Below, one piece after another: positions 1 through 11,833 of a stretch of 64,000 bases of DNA (the stretch's first letter is position 1; each line of letters opens with the position of its first letter). The translations under genes and the position numbers were made by a program. Source of the stretch: Jeotgalicoccus aerolatus. GTDB taxonomy: Bacteria; Bacillota; Bacilli; Staphylococcales; Salinicoccaceae. Where the stretch lies: assembly GCF_014635205.1 (NCBI RefSeq), contig NZ_BMCN01000002.1, positions 124,001-188,000 of the forward strand, given 5' to 3'. The notes below the pieces were generated by a model. The model ran no database searches. It saw only the letters and a program-made list of their open reading frames with translations, and was not told where the DNA came from.

Positions 1-549
1 CGCATTCAAAGTCTGTCCGCGTTTGCCGATAATTTTCGCTGCAAGTTCTGCATGAAATTCAATTGTCACCTGATTATCTTTAATGCTGGTCACTGTCTCA
101 TTCGGAATATTCATTTCATGCACGATTCTGGAAACATACTGTGCCGTTTCTTCAGCTGCACTGTTGATCGGCGATTCGTTAATCATTTCTTCGTCGTCAG
201 TACGCACTTCATCAACAGATATTTCGACACTTTCTTCTTCAGGAACGTCTTCCTCAGGAATTTCAGGCTGAACAGCTTCTTCAGTTTCACTTGTTATATC
301 CTCTGTCGCTGTTTTCGGACTTGCTGCCTGATTCTTCTCTTCTATTAATGCTTCGATAGAACCATACGTTTTCAGTTCGGGGTTGATCACCGTCAATTTC
401 ACTTCTGCATCGCGTTTGCCGAATCCTAAAAAACCGCTGCTGCCGCTGTCAGTCACTTCAATCTTAATATCATCTTCTGTGACACCAAGCTCATTCAAAC
501 CTTTGGCAACTGCATCATCTACTGTCTTTTCAGTATAAATTCTGTACAT
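1..549 (-). CDS. jag: Jag/KhpB RNA-binding protein, 3' end missing
   Basis: First 183 residues of the SpoIIIJ-associated protein Jag (KhpB), an RNA-binding protein linked to cell elongation and division in Gram-positives. The N-terminal Jag_N domain (about residues 1-50, starting MYRIYTEKTVDDAVAKG) contains GFLGFGKRDA. An acidic Glu-rich linker follows, then the start of the KH domain with IIGKRGQTLNA at the window edge. The C-terminal R3H domain lies outside. The start at 549 is supported by GGAGG just upstream on the minus strand. The gene follows rnpA directly, with no yidC/spoIIIJ gene between, as in staphylococci. Confidence 0.93.
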   Translation of the reverse strand, partial: MYRIYTEKTVDDAVAKGLNELGVTEDDIKIEVTDSGSSGFLGFGKRDAEVKLTVINPELKTYGSIEALIEEKNQAASPKTATEDITSETEEAVQPEIPEEDVPEEESVEISVDEVRTDDEEMINESPINSAAEETAQYVSRIVHEMNIPNETVTSIKDNQVTIEFHAELAAKIIGKRGQTLNA

Positions 550-564
550 AATACTACCTCCGTA

Positions 565-903
565 TTATTTAATACATTTTGCGATTCTTAAGACATGCAA
601 TAATGATTTCTCCATCTCATGATAGTCCATATCTTTGACGGGATTTCTTGCGATAACCACATACTCGCGCGGTTTCAATTCTGTTTTATGAAGCTGATAA
701 AAAGCGCGGATGCGCCGTTTGATCTGATTTCTTTTTACCGCATTGCCGAGACGTTTAGATACGCTGATGCCAAGTCTCAAGTGAGGGACTTCAGCATTGT
801 CTTTCAAATAGACAACAAACTGCCTGTTGGCAAACGATTTACCTCGTTTAAAAATGAGTTTAAAATCTTTTTCTTTTTTAATTCTATATCGCTTTTTCAT
901 CAT
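565..903 (-). CDS. rnpA: Ribonuclease P protein component
   Basis: Small basic protein subunit of RNase P, which helps the RNA subunit remove tRNA 5' leaders. The 112 residues match the family's usual length. The RNR-type signature is visible around residues 52-66 as [15 protein letters not shown], and the protein starts [14 protein letters not shown]. The first two codons are both ATG, so the start could be 903 or 900. It lies between rpmH and jag on the minus strand, the conserved arrangement on the left side of oriC. A hairpin separates it from rpmH, so some rpmH transcripts probably end before rnpA. Confidence 0.96.
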   Translation of the reverse strand: MMKKRYRIKKEKDFKLIFKRGKSFANRQFVVYLKDNAEVPHLRLGISVSKRLGNAVKRNQIKRRIRAFYQLHKTELKPREYVVIARNPVKDMDYHEMEKSLLHVLRIAKCIK

Positions 904-979
904 TATTACGCTCTTTCATATCTATGATTAATTATTATACTAAAAAGCACCTGTTTTATAAAACATCCGACATTGGCGC

Positions 980-1010
980 AAAAAAAAAGATCATCTTCGT
1001 CAGATGATCT
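980..1010 (-). terminator. Hairpin terminator between rpmH and rnpA
   Basis: On the minus strand an AGATCATCT / AGATGATCT stem is followed directly by a run of eight T. It sits just after rpmH and before rnpA. It probably acts as a partial terminator that gives more L34 than RnpA; the partial read-through is inferred. Confidence 0.75.
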
Positions 1011-1015
1011 AAGTG

Positions 1016-1153
1016 TTATGCAGAAAGAACTTTTCTTCCTTTTCTTCTACGACGGGCAAGCACTTTGCGGCCGTTTTTAGTACTCATTCTCTCACGGAAA
1101 CCGTGTACTTTTGCACGTTTACGTTTATTTGGCTGATAGGTACGTTTTACCAT
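1016..1153 (-). CDS. rpmH: 50S ribosomal protein L34
   Basis: A 45-residue highly basic ribosomal protein of the large subunit. It reads [20 protein letters not shown] at the N-terminus and continues with [20 protein letters not shown], which is diagnostic for L34. The start at 1153 is preceded by GGAGG on the minus strand. It is the first gene transcribed leftwards from oriC, ahead of rnpA and jag, and is divergent from dnaA. Confidence 0.98.
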   Translation of the reverse strand: MVKRTYQPNKRKRAKVHGFRERMSTKNGRKVLARRRRKGRKVLSA

Positions 1154-1218
1154 TAATTACACCTCCGTTTAAATATATATCTCTGTCTTTTATCTTCTCT
1201 TAGAATTGCAACTACTAA

Positions 1219-1247
1219 AGAATACCAAAAACACGCAGTCTTTTCAA
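1219..1247 (-). promoter_or_regulatory. Promoter of the rpmH-rnpA-jag operon
   Basis: On the minus strand TTGAAA (1247-1242) and TATTCT (1224-1219) are separated by exactly 17 nt, a good sigma-A promoter. It lies about 65 nt upstream of the rpmH start and divergent from dnaA. Confidence 0.7.
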
Positions 1248-1297
1248 CTTTTTATTTAAGATTCCTTCTATGAATGATTCATGGATTCATAATAAAA

Positions 1298-1576
1298 TGT
1301 GGATAACTTTAAGAGGCAGATGAGTTATCAACAGCTTAAAAATCGGTTTTCCCACAGTTTCACATGCTGTAGACAAAGATTTTGTGGAAAACTGTTAATT
1401 CTGTGCATAACTCTTAAAACTATTGATATACAAGATAAAATTAGTTATAATTCAAGGCATATCGTTGTGGATAAGTCAGGAATAGATTATAGTTATCCAC
1501 AAAATGTGCATAACCTGTGGGTAAATTTTCTACACCTGTGCAAATCAGTTATCCACAGGCTGTTATTTGTGAATAA
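1298..1576. other. oriC: oriC, dnaA-upstream DnaA-box cluster
   Basis: Several 9-mers match the DnaA box TTATCCACA or its complement. Exact copies are at 1298-1306, 1466-1474 (both as TGTGGATAA), 1493-1501 and 1549-1557. Near-matches are at 1325-1333 (TTATCAACA), 1402-1410 and 1505-1513 (TGTGCATAA), 1516-1524 (TGTGGGTAA) and 1568-1576. Placement directly upstream of dnaA is the standard Firmicutes origin arrangement. DnaA bound here should also autoregulate the dnaA promoter. Confidence 0.93.
1423..1451 (+). promoter_or_regulatory. dnaA promoter
   Basis: TTGATA (1423-1428) and TATAAT (1446-1451) are spaced 17 nt apart, about 140 nt upstream of dnaA. Exact DnaA boxes follow at 1466 and 1493, so transcription is likely repressed by DnaA itself. 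Confidence 0.75.
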
Positions 1577-1590
1577 GAAAGGAATATTTT

Positions 1591-2934
1591 ATGAGCAGTT
1601 TAAATAGTATTTGGGAAAATGTGCTGGAAAATATCAGTGAAAACATTCCCACCGTCAGTTTTCAAACCTGGTTCAAAGATACAAAACTGATCGATTTAAA
1701 CAGCAGCAGTGCTGTCGTAAAAGCGGATAATGAATTCCAAAAAGGCTGGTTATCCGAAAAATATTTAACTTTAATTGAAACGAGCATCTACAGTGCGATC
1801 GGCGAAAATGTCTCAGTTAAAATCGTCTTTGAAGGCGAACAGCTGGACGAGACTCATGCTGCCGAGGAAAAGTCAGCTGAAAAATCCGATAATGTTCAAA
1901 TGAATATACCAGTGAAACATGCTCTAAATGAACAGCATACATTTGATACGTTCGTTATCGGCAACGGCAACCGCTTCTCTCATGCCGCTTCACTCGCTGT
2001 TGCAGAAGCTCCGGCCAAAGCCTATAACCCGCTCTTTATATACGGCGGCGTCGGGCTCGGCAAAACCCACTTGATGCATGCGATTGGCAACTACGTGCTT
2101 GAACACCGTCCGAACGCTAAAGTCGTTTATTTATCGAGTGAAAAATTTACTAATGAATTTATCAACTCAATTCGAGATAACAAAACAGAACAGTTCCGTA
2201 ACAAGTACCGCAATGTCGATGTACTGTTAATTGATGATATTCAATTTCTTGCCGGTAAAGAGTCGACCCAGGAAGAATTCTTCCATACTTTCAACTCCCT
2301 GCATGAAAACGGCAAGCAGATCGTTATCTCGAGCGACCGGACACCAAAAGAAATTCCAACGCTCGAAGACCGCCTGCGCTCGCGTTTTGAATGGGGTCTA
2401 ATGACGGACGTTACACCGCCCGATTTAGAAACAAGAATTGCGATACTGCGTAAAAAATGCGAAGAAGAAAATGTAGAGATTCCAAACGAAGCAATGATCT
2501 ATATTGCGAACCACATTCACACCAATATTCGTGAACTGGAAGGTGCATTAACGCGCGTTGCCGCCTATGCCAAAATTTCCAACCAGCCGATGACACCGGA
2601 AGTGGTCTCCGAAGCCTTAAAAGACTTAGTCGTAGCGACGAAATCAAAACGCATGACGATTCAGGATATTCAAGAAGCTGTCAGCGAATATTACGGTATT
2701 CATATCGATGAACTCGCATCTAAGAAGCGGACGAAATCCATCGCCTTTCCGAGACACGTTGCAATGTACTTGTCGCGTGAGCTGACGGATAACTCGCTGC
2801 CTAAGATCGGTGAAGTATTCGGCGGCCGGGATCACACTACAGTGATTCACGCACACGAGAAAATATCAAAACTCGTGTCGGAAGACGAATTGTTCAGAGA
2901 TGAACTGAAGGAAATCGAGAAAAAGCTGAATTAA
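1591..2934 (+). CDS. dnaA: Chromosomal replication initiator DnaA
   Basis: AAA+ ATPase that binds DnaA boxes and opens oriC. The 447 residues match the family length. Domain I occupies about residues 1-80, followed by a short charged linker. The AAA+ core has Walker A GGVGLGKT (152-159) and Walker B VLLIDD (211-216). The C-terminal helix-turn-helix domain carries the signature [15 protein letters not shown] near residues 411-425. The start at 1591 has AAAGGA upstream. Box clusters on both sides of the gene mark it as the origin. It is followed by dnaN after a 169-bp gap that carries the second half of oriC. Confidence 0.99.
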   Translation: MSSLNSIWENVLENISENIPTVSFQTWFKDTKLIDLNSSSAVVKADNEFQKGWLSEKYLTLIETSIYSAIGENVSVKIVFEGEQLDETHAAEEKSAEKSDNVQMNIPVKHALNEQHTFDTFVIGNGNRFSHAASLAVAEAPAKAYNPLFIYGGVGLGKTHLMHAIGNYVLEHRPNAKVVYLSSEKFTNEFINSIRDNKTEQFRNKYRNVDVLLIDDIQFLAGKESTQEEFFHTFNSLHENGKQIVISSDRTPKEIPTLEDRLRSRFEWGLMTDVTPPDLETRIAILRKKCEEENVEIPNEAMIYIANHIHTNIRELEGALTRVAAYAKISNQPMTPEVVSEALKDLVVATKSKRMTIQDIQEAVSEYYGIHIDELASKKRTKSIAFPRHVAMYLSRELTDNSLPKIGEVFGGRDHTTVIHAHEKISKLVSEDELFRDELKEIEKKLN

Positions 2935-2950
2935 AAAATAATGTGAATAC

Positions 2951-3063
2951 TGTGGATAAATGTTACACTGTAGTCAACACTTTGTGCACATGTGGATAAC
3001 TTTATGAGTATGGCTTCAGCCCAGTTTTCCACATATCCACAGGACCTACTATTATTACTATTA
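2951..3063 (+). other. oriC: oriC, dnaA-dnaN half with DnaA-trio and unwinding region
   Basis: Exact DnaA boxes in TGTGGATAA orientation lie at 2951-2959 and 2991-2999, and a one-mismatch box ATATCCACA at 3033-3041. Four bases later, six consecutive triplets (CTA CTA TTA TTA CTA TTA, 3046-3063) match the DnaA-trio element on the complementary strand (GAT/AAT triplets). An AT-only stretch then runs towards dnaN. This is the architecture described for the Bacillus subtilis unwinding site, so strand opening probably starts here. Confidence 0.85.
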
Positions 3064-3103
3064 TTTTATATACTATATATCTATTAATAAGGAGTACGTA
3101 CTT

Positions 3104-4237
3104 ATGAAAATCAGTATTAAAAGACAATATTTTATCGAACAGTTAAATCATTGTTTAAAAGCTATTTCACCAAGAACAACTTTACCAATTTTAAGCGGGA
3201 TAAAAATCGATGTCTCAGATGATCAAATGGTACTTACTGGCAGCGACTCAGAAATATCTATTGAAATTACAATTCCAACTGAAATTGATAACGAAGAAAT
3301 TCTCGAAATTGAAGAACCTGGATCAGTCGTTTTAACTGGCCGTTTCTTCGTCGATATTATTAAAAAACTTTCCGGTGATTTTGTAGATTTAGAAACAGCT
3401 GATAACTTCCAGACTAAAATCACCGCAGGAAAATCAGAATTTAACTTAAGCGGTAATGATTCTAATCAGTATCCGCTGCTGCCTGAAGTTAATAATGCAG
3501 ACAGCCTGGTACTGTCATCTGCTGTTTTAAAAACGATTATTAACCAGACAAACTTTGCAGTATCACTATCTGAAACCCGTCCGGTGTTAACAGGTGTAAA
3601 CTGGAATTTTAACGAAGACAATATTTCATTTACAGCAACAGACTCTCACCGTCTGGCTTTAAGAAAATTATTGGATAAATCATTCAATACTGATCTTTCA
3701 AATGCAATTATTCCAGGTAAATCACTATCCGAACTCAGCAAGATTTTAACGGATTCTGAAGAAGATGTTGAAATTAACCTGTCTCAAAACCAGGTGCTCT
3801 TTACTTACGGCAATATGCGCTTTATCTCCCGTCTGCTTGAAGGAAATTATCCGGATACATCCCGTTTGTTCCCTGAAAACTACGAAACTAAAGTGAGTGT
3901 AAACAATTCAGAGTTCTACCATGCAATCGACCGTGTGTCACTGCTGGCACGTGAAGGCGGCAACAATGTAATCCGCATGACTGTGGAAAACAGCAAAGTC
4001 GAATTGACATCGAACTCTCCGGAAGTCGGAACAGTAAACGAAGACATTAATGCATCAGCTGTTGAAGGTGAAGGAATTAAGATTTCATTCAACTCAAAAT
4101 ACATGATGGAAGCGCTCCGTGCGATCCAGGATGAAGAAGTGACTATCGAATTCTTCGGTACGATGAGACCATTCACTATTACACCGAGCGAGTCTTCAGA
4201 AGTCGTTCAGCTGATTTTACCGATCAGAACATATTAA
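3104..4237 (+). CDS. dnaN: DNA polymerase III beta sliding clamp
   Basis: Ring-shaped processivity clamp of the replicative polymerase, loaded on primed DNA. The 377 residues match the family, with the expected three repeated clamp domains. The N-terminus MKISIKRQYFIEQLNHCLKA, the central FTATDSHRLALRK and the C-terminal VVQLILPIRTY are typical. The start at 3104 is preceded by AAGGAG. It is the second gene of the origin cluster and is followed by a strong terminator, so dnaA-dnaN is a transcription unit separate from yaaA-recF-gyrBA. Confidence 0.98.
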   Translation: MKISIKRQYFIEQLNHCLKAISPRTTLPILSGIKIDVSDDQMVLTGSDSEISIEITIPTEIDNEEILEIEEPGSVVLTGRFFVDIIKKLSGDFVDLETADNFQTKITAGKSEFNLSGNDSNQYPLLPEVNNADSLVLSSAVLKTIINQTNFAVSLSETRPVLTGVNWNFNEDNISFTATDSHRLALRKLLDKSFNTDLSNAIIPGKSLSELSKILTDSEEDVEINLSQNQVLFTYGNMRFISRLLEGNYPDTSRLFPENYETKVSVNNSEFYHAIDRVSLLAREGGNNVIRMTVENSKVELTSNSPEVGTVNEDINASAVEGEGIKISFNSKYMMEALRAIQDEEVTIEFFGTMRPFTITPSESSEVVQLILPIRTY

Positions 4238-4254
4238 ACTTCAAACTAATATTT

Positions 4255-4303
4255 GAGACCATGCCTTTTTTTGATAAAAAACGGGCCTCTGGTCTCTTTT
4301 TTT
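4255..4303 (+). terminator. Terminator after dnaN
   Basis: GAGACC ... GGTCTC arms, extended by pairing of GCC with GGGC inside, are followed by a run of seven T. It lies 18 nt after the dnaN stop. Confidence 0.85.
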
Positions 4304-4369
4304 GTTTATCGGTAGGTAAAAGCCTTTTTACCCATAAATCGCTCTAATCGCTTTATTTGCCCTTAAATA

Positions 4370-4398
4370 ATGAAAATATATGAAAAATGTAGTATAAT
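4370..4398 (+). promoter_or_regulatory. Probable promoter of yaaA-recF-gyrB-gyrA
   Basis: A perfect TATAAT lies at 4393-4398, 29 nt before yaaA. The -35 is weak (ATGAAA at 4370-4375). It is the first candidate after the dnaN terminator and would serve the yaaA-recF-gyrB-gyrA run. Confidence 0.5.
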
Positions 4399-4427
4399 GA
4401 ATGAGTATGTAATAGGAGGTTATGTCT

Positions 4428-4642
4428 ATGGAAACGATTCATTTGGATGGCATGATAACACTCGGTAAATTTTTAAAATATAAAAATATTATCGGCACCG
4501 GCGGCGAAGCGAAATGGTTCTTAAGCGAACATGAAGTGTTCTTAAACGGTGAAGCCGAAAACCGCCGCGGCAAAAAACTGTACGACGGTGATGAGCTGAT
4601 CATTAAAGATGTCGGCGAATATAAATTTAAGATTCCGGTGCA

Positions 4643-4646
<4 letters not shown>
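4428..4646 (+). CDS. yaaA: S4-domain RNA-binding protein YaaA
   Basis: Small S4-domain protein of 72 residues found between dnaN and recF in Firmicutes. The S4-like RNA-binding fold shows in ITLGKFLKYKNIIGTGGEAK and in FLNGEAENRRGKKLYDGDEL. It is implicated in ribosome biogenesis by homology. AGGAGG at 4414-4419 is only 2 nt from an ATG at 4422 but 8 nt from the ATG at 4428, so 4428 is preferred. Its stop overlaps the recF start (ATGA), which implies translational coupling. Confidence 0.9.
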
Positions 4647-7680
<3,034 letters not shown>

Positions 7681-7696
7681 AAAGGAGATTTAATTT

Positions 7697-10264
7697 ATGG
7701 CGGACCATGATGAACAATTTCAGAAAATAAATATTACGAAAACGATGCGCAGCTCGTTTTTAAGCTATGCCATGAGTGTTATCGTATCTCGTGCATTGCC
7801 TGACGTCAGAGATGGAATGAAACCCGTTCACCGCAGAATTTTATACGGTATGCACGATAACGGGATGACTTCTGACAAACCATTTAAAAAATCAGCGCGT
7901 ATCGTCGGGGACGTTATGGGTAAATATCACCCCCACGGGGACTCCTCGATATATGACGCAATGGTGCGTATGGCTCAGGACTTCAGTTACCGCTACCCGC
8001 TAGTGCACGGCCAGGGGAACTTTGGTTCCATGGATGGCGACGGTGCCGCAGCGATGCGTTATACAGAAGCTAAAATGAGCAAAATTTCGATGGAACTGAT
8101 GCGCGATATTAATAAAGATACGGTCGATTTCCAGCCGAACTACGACGAGAACGAAAGAGAACCTTCAGTGCTGCCGGCACGCTTCCCTAACCTTCTCGTC
8201 AACGGTACGAGCGGGATAGCAGTGGGTATGGCAACAAATATACCGCCGCACAACCTGACCGAAGTGATCAATGCGGTACTGGAACTTGCGGACAATCCAA
8301 ATGTGACGACATCAGATTTGATGGAACACGTTACCGGACCGGACTTCCCGACTGCCGGTTTAATTATCGGCAAGAGCGGTATTAAACGCGCTTATGAAAC
8401 AGGACACGGTTCTGTCATTATGCGTGCCCGCTGTGAAGTTGAAATCATGAAGAGCGGCAAGGAACGTATTGTTATTTCAGAAATTCCTTACCAGGTTAAT
8501 AAAGCGCGTCTCGTTGAGAAAATTGCGGAATTAGTACGCGATAAAAAAATCGAAGGTATTACAGATTTACGCGATGAAACAAGCTTAAAAGAAGGCGTCA
8601 GAATCATTGTGGAAATCCGCAAGGATAAAAATGCCAATGTCATTCTGAATAACTTATATAAACAAACGCCGCTGCAGACATCATTTGGTGTGAATATGCT
8701 GGCGCTTGTTAACGGTGAGCCGAAAGTACTCGGCTTAAAAGAAGTGCTTTATCATTATTTAGAACACCAGAAAGTCGTTGTGACCCGCCGGACGAAGTAT
8801 GAATTAAAACGTGCTGAAGACCGCGCGCACATTTTAGAAGGATTGCTGATTGCACTCGATCATATCGATGAAATCATTAAAACAATCCGCGCATCTGATA
8901 CGGATGAAGAAGCGAAAAACAGCCTGATGAGCGAGTTTGACTTGTCTGAACGCCAGGCTCAAGCCATTCTCGATATGAGACTGCGCCGTTTAACAGGACT
9001 GGAACGCGGTAAAATCCAAGCTGAATATGATGAGATTCTGAAAAACATCGAATATCTGAAGAGTATTCTAAACGATGATGCTAAACTGCTTGAAGTCATC
9101 AAAGAAGAACTAATCGATATCCGTGAACGATTTGGAGACGACCGCCGAACTGAAATTACGCTCGGCAGCATTTCTGATATCGAAGACGAAGACCTCATTC
9201 CGAGAGAACAGATCGTTGTGACTTTAAGCCATAACAACTACATCAAACGCCTGCCGGCATCGACATACCGTGCACAACACCGCGGCGGACGCGGAATTCA
9301 AGGTATGAACACAATCGATGACGACTTTGTCAGCCAGATTGTGACGATGAGCACGCACGATTACATTCTGTTCTTTACAAACACAGGGCGCGTATACCGT
9401 CTGAAAGGTTACGAAATACCTGAACTGTCACGCCAGTCTAAAGGACTGCCGATTGTTAACCTGATTGAAATCGGAAAAGAAGAAAAAATCAGTACGATGA
9501 TCAGCGTGAAAGATAAAGAAGAAACAGAAGGCTACCAGTTATTATTTGCAACGAAAAACGGTCTGGCTAAACGTACACCGCTCGACGACTTTAAGCAAAT
9601 TAATAAAAACGGTAAAATTGCCATCAGCTTCAGAGGCGAAGACGAACTTCTCGGTGTGCGTCTCACAGACGGCTCTAAAGAAGTCATTCTCGGTACACGT
9701 GAAGGATCGCTGGTACGCTTTGAAGAAGAACAGGTCAGAAGCATGGGCCGTACCGCAGCAGGAGTTCGCGGTATTAAACTGAGAGGCGACGACGAAGTAG
9801 TCGGCGTAGACGTGCTCGATCCCGGCCAGCACGTATTGATTGTTACCGATAAAGGATACGGCAAGCTGACACCAGAAGACGAATACCGCTCAATTAAACG
9901 CGGCGGCTTCGGTGTGAAAACAGCTAATCTAACAGATAAAAACGGTAAACTGGTGTTTATCGCGTCAGTTGACCGTGATGAAGACATGATGATCGTTACC
10001 GATAAAGGTGTAATTATTCGCCTGACTATCGATGCAATTTCCATTACGAGCCGCAATACTCAAGGCGTTCGACTGATTCGCTTAGACGAAGAGCAGGACG
10101 TGGCGACAGTAGCCGTAGTGAAAAATGAAATTGCCGAAAAAGAACTGACAGAAGACGGTTCTGAACAGGCAGAAGAAACACTGGAAGCAGAAGACAGTCT
10201 GGAAACAGAAACTGATGAAGTAGAAGACGATCTAAATCCTGAAACAGAATCAGAAGAAGAATAA
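7697..10264 (+). CDS. gyrA: DNA gyrase subunit A
   Basis: DNA cleavage and rejoining subunit of gyrase, 855 residues. The catalytic tyrosine is Tyr122 in [12 protein letters not shown]. The quinolone-resistance-determining region reads [13 protein letters not shown], so both serines (83 and 84) are wild type, while the position usually Glu in Staphylococcus aureus (Glu88) is Asp87 here. The C-terminal beta-pinwheel contains the GyrA box-like [16 protein letters not shown]. The protein ends in a strongly acidic tail of about 45 residues. AAAGGAG precedes the start. It is the last gene of the cluster and ends at a strong terminator. Confidence 0.98.
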   Translation: MADHDEQFQKINITKTMRSSFLSYAMSVIVSRALPDVRDGMKPVHRRILYGMHDNGMTSDKPFKKSARIVGDVMGKYHPHGDSSIYDAMVRMAQDFSYRYPLVHGQGNFGSMDGDGAAAMRYTEAKMSKISMELMRDINKDTVDFQPNYDENEREPSVLPARFPNLLVNGTSGIAVGMATNIPPHNLTEVINAVLELADNPNVTTSDLMEHVTGPDFPTAGLIIGKSGIKRAYETGHGSVIMRARCEVEIMKSGKERIVISEIPYQVNKARLVEKIAELVRDKKIEGITDLRDETSLKEGVRIIVEIRKDKNANVILNNLYKQTPLQTSFGVNMLALVNGEPKVLGLKEVLYHYLEHQKVVVTRRTKYELKRAEDRAHILEGLLIALDHIDEIIKTIRASDTDEEAKNSLMSEFDLSERQAQAILDMRLRRLTGLERGKIQAEYDEILKNIEYLKSILNDDAKLLEVIKEELIDIRERFGDDRRTEITLGSISDIEDEDLIPREQIVVTLSHNNYIKRLPASTYRAQHRGGRGIQGMNTIDDDFVSQIVTMSTHDYILFFTNTGRVYRLKGYEIPELSRQSKGLPIVNLIEIGKEEKISTMISVKDKEETEGYQLLFATKNGLAKRTPLDDFKQINKNGKIAISFRGEDELLGVRLTDGSKEVILGTREGSLVRFEEEQVRSMGRTAAGVRGIKLRGDDEVVGVDVLDPGQHVLIVTDKGYGKLTPEDEYRSIKRGGFGVKTANLTDKNGKLVFIASVDRDEDMMIVTDKGVIIRLTIDAISITSRNTQGVRLIRLDEEQDVATVAVVKNEIAEKELTEDGSEQAEETLEAEDSLETETDEVEDDLNPETESEEE

Positions 10265-10269
10265 AGAAA

Positions 10270-10327
10270 AAGGAACCCGCCCTTCACGCGAATCTTGAGA
10301 AAAGATTTGTGGAGGGGCGGTTTTTTT
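10270..10327 (+). terminator. Terminator after gyrA
   Basis: AACCCGCCC ... GGGGCGGTT arms enclose a smaller internal stem and are followed by seven T. It closes the gyrase operon just before the first 41-bp array. Confidence 0.88.
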
Positions 10328-10351
10328 GATTATTTGAGTGGAATTATGGGT

Positions 10352-10967
10352 TGTGATTGGTGAATCCGGGGGCAATCGGGTGATTCGCCCGCATGAGTGG
10401 GTGACAAGCGGCCGCAATCGGGTGATCGACCGCATGAGCGAGTGACAAGCGGCCACAATCGGGTTATCGTCCGCATGAGCGAGTGACAAGCGGCCGCAAG
10501 CAGATTATCGTCCGCATGAGCGGTTCACAAGCGGCCGCAACTAGATTATCGCCCGCATGAGCGGTTCACAAGCGGGCGCAATCGGGTTATCGCCCGCATG
10601 AGCGAATCACACGCGGCCGCAACTAGATTATCGTCCGCATGAGCGAATCACACGCGGCCGCAACTAGATTATCGTCCGCATGAGCGAATCACACGCGGCC
10701 GCAACTAGACTATCGTCCGCATGAGCGGTTCACAAGCGGCCGCAATCGGGTTATCGTCCGCATGAGCGAGTCACACGCGGCCACAAGCAGATTATCGTCC
10801 GCATGAGCGAGTGACAAGCGGCCACAAGCAGATTATCGTCCGCATGAGCGGTTCACAAGCGGCCGCAATCGGGTTATCGCCCGCATGAGCGGTTCACAAG
10901 CGGCCGCAATCGGGTTATCGCCCGCATGAGCGAATCACAAGCGGCCGCAAGCAACCGCCCCGCCCCA
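10352..10967. repeat. Array 1: 14 x 41-bp GC-rich tandem repeat
   Basis: The motif ATGAGYG recurs at exactly 41-bp steps from 10393 to 10926, 14 times without any indel. Each unit has a 26-bp module A (GCGGCCGCAA, five variable bases, TTATC, then NNCCGC) and a 15-bp module B (ATGAGCG followed by a variable NNTCACAA-type end). Module edges are GCGG and CCGC, so each module has inverted 4-bp ends. The five variable bases of A are TCGGG, GCAGA or CTAGA. B occurs as GAGTGACAA, GGTTCACAA, GAATCACAC or GAGTCACAC, and the A and B variants combine independently. The first A copy is degenerate. The array fills the gap between the gyrA terminator and the convergent XRE gene and is not coding. Confidence 0.95.
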
Positions 10968-10993
10968 ATCCTCCAATCCACCCAATCCCCTGC

Positions 10994-11203
10994 TTAATCT
11001 TTCCTGTACTCCAATATATCTCCGGGCTGGCAGTCCAGCACCTCGCATATTTTCTCCAGTGTTGAGAAGCGGACGGCTCTCGCTTTATTGTTTTTCAATA
11101 TCGAGAGGTTTGCCATCGTCACGCCGACTTCATTGGCGAGTTCGGTCATGCTCATTTTTCGTTTGGCCAGCATTACATCAAGATTTACTAAAATTTTTGT
11201 CAT
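10994..11203 (-). CDS. XRE-family transcriptional regulator (YozG-like)
   Basis: A 69-residue Cro/C1-type helix-turn-helix protein with nothing beyond the DNA-binding domain. The motif MTELANEVGVTMANLSILKN is followed by ARAVRFSTLEKICEVLDCQPGDILEY, typical of the YozG group. It overlaps the upstream DUF2975 gene by 4 nt (ATGA). This pairing with a DUF2975 membrane protein is recurrent in Firmicutes (YoaS/YozG in Bacillus). The role is probably autoregulation of the pair; the signal sensed is unknown. Confidence 0.85.
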   Translation of the reverse strand: MTKILVNLDVMLAKRKMSMTELANEVGVTMANLSILKNNKARAVRFSTLEKICEVLDCQPGDILEYRKD

Positions 11204-11670
11204 ATTGTCAGCTCATTTTCTTCTTTGATTGACACGGCTTTACTGAGTATTTCTCTCAGCACAGCGACGAGTACATAAATTGAAAAGGGAATGAAGACAA
11301 ATCCCGCACCGATTAAAACGAATCCGGGTGCGTCATCCAGCTGCCCGACGGTAAAGAAAAACGGCATAATACCGATTGTTGCGACAGCAATTGCCAGAGT
11401 AAGTCTCTGAATATGTTTCATAATTTTTAAAGTTTGTACGGAAAAAATTTCATTCGTATCGATTAATTTTAAAAGTCTGTTTAAAGAAAATACGATCATC
11501 AAACCTAAAATGACATCGATCCAAACGATTCCGACGGCGATATAAATAACGAGTAATACTTCTTGTTCCGAAGTGAACAGCTGAATGCCCATTAAAACTC
11601 CAAACAGTAACATTATGGCAGCGATTATCAGCAGCGTCAGACGGAGGACTATAGTTTTTTTAATCATCAT
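11200..11670 (-). CDS. DUF2975-family membrane protein
   Basis: A 156-residue integral membrane protein with four predicted hydrophobic segments: LRLTLLIIAAIMLLFGVLMG near the start, then LVIYIAVGIVWIDVILGLMI, LTLAIAVATIGIMPFF and FVLIGAGFVFIPFSIYVLV. Its length and its pairing with a short XRE regulator fit DUF2975. In-frame translation could also begin at a TTG at 11685, but AGGA sits close to the ATG ATG at 11670/11667, so 11670 is preferred. It is upstream of and translationally coupled to the XRE gene. Function unknown. Confidence 0.78.
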   Translation of the reverse strand: MMIKKTIVLRLTLLIIAAIMLLFGVLMGIQLFTSEQEVLLVIYIAVGIVWIDVILGLMIVFSLNRLLKLIDTNEIFSVQTLKIMKHIQRLTLAIAVATIGIMPFFFTVGQLDDAPGFVLIGAGFVFIPFSIYVLVAVLREILSKAVSIKEENELTI

Positions 11671-11698
11671 TTTTCCTGCTTTCAAATTTTATAAATTA

Positions 11699-11745
11699 AA
11701 AGTATCACCATTCACATTTATAAACAATAAATATATATTGTTTAT
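11699..11745 (-). promoter_or_regulatory. Putative promoter and operator of the DUF2975/XRE pair
   Basis: A perfect inverted repeat with 10-bp arms, ATAAACAATA and TATTGTTTAT, spans 11720-11745 with a 6-bp centre. It overlaps a minus-strand -35 TTGTTT (11727-11722) with TACTTT 17 nt further (11704-11699). The adjacent XRE protein is the obvious candidate binder. The sequence is AT-rich, so the promoter call is moderate. Confidence 0.5.
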
Positions 11746-11771
11746 CGATAAAAACCAGCGCTCCGGTCTGC

Positions 11772-11800
11772 TTGTTTTTATCTTATGAAAGCGCTATAAT
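11772..11800 (+). promoter_or_regulatory. hut operon promoter with overlapping cre site
   Basis: TTGTTT (11772-11777) and TATAAT (11795-11800) are 17 nt apart. The 14-mer TGAAAGCGCTATAA at 11786-11799 matches the CcpA catabolite-responsive consensus TGWAARCGYTWWCA at 13 of 14 positions and covers the -10. Binding of CcpA here would block transcription on preferred sugars. Confidence 0.72.
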
Positions 11801-11833
11801 GTAATCAGTTATTAGTGATTAGGCAGGTAAATT

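Noticed and set aside
52-348. Plus-strand ORF at the left edge
   Set aside because: Antisense to jag, whose Jag_N and KH motifs are clear; low-complexity Phe/Cys-rich peptide.
1299-1607. ORF across oriC
   Set aside because: It consists of DnaA boxes and overlaps the dnaA start; no RBS or homology.
9532-10056. A 174-codon minus-strand ORF
   Set aside because: It lies wholly antisense within gyrA, is Ser/Arg/Pro-rich as expected for antisense frames, and has no RBS or recognisable domain.
10352-10967. CRISPR array
   Set aside because: The stretches between the repeated parts are themselves conserved variants of a few types, not unique spacers, and no cas genes are near.
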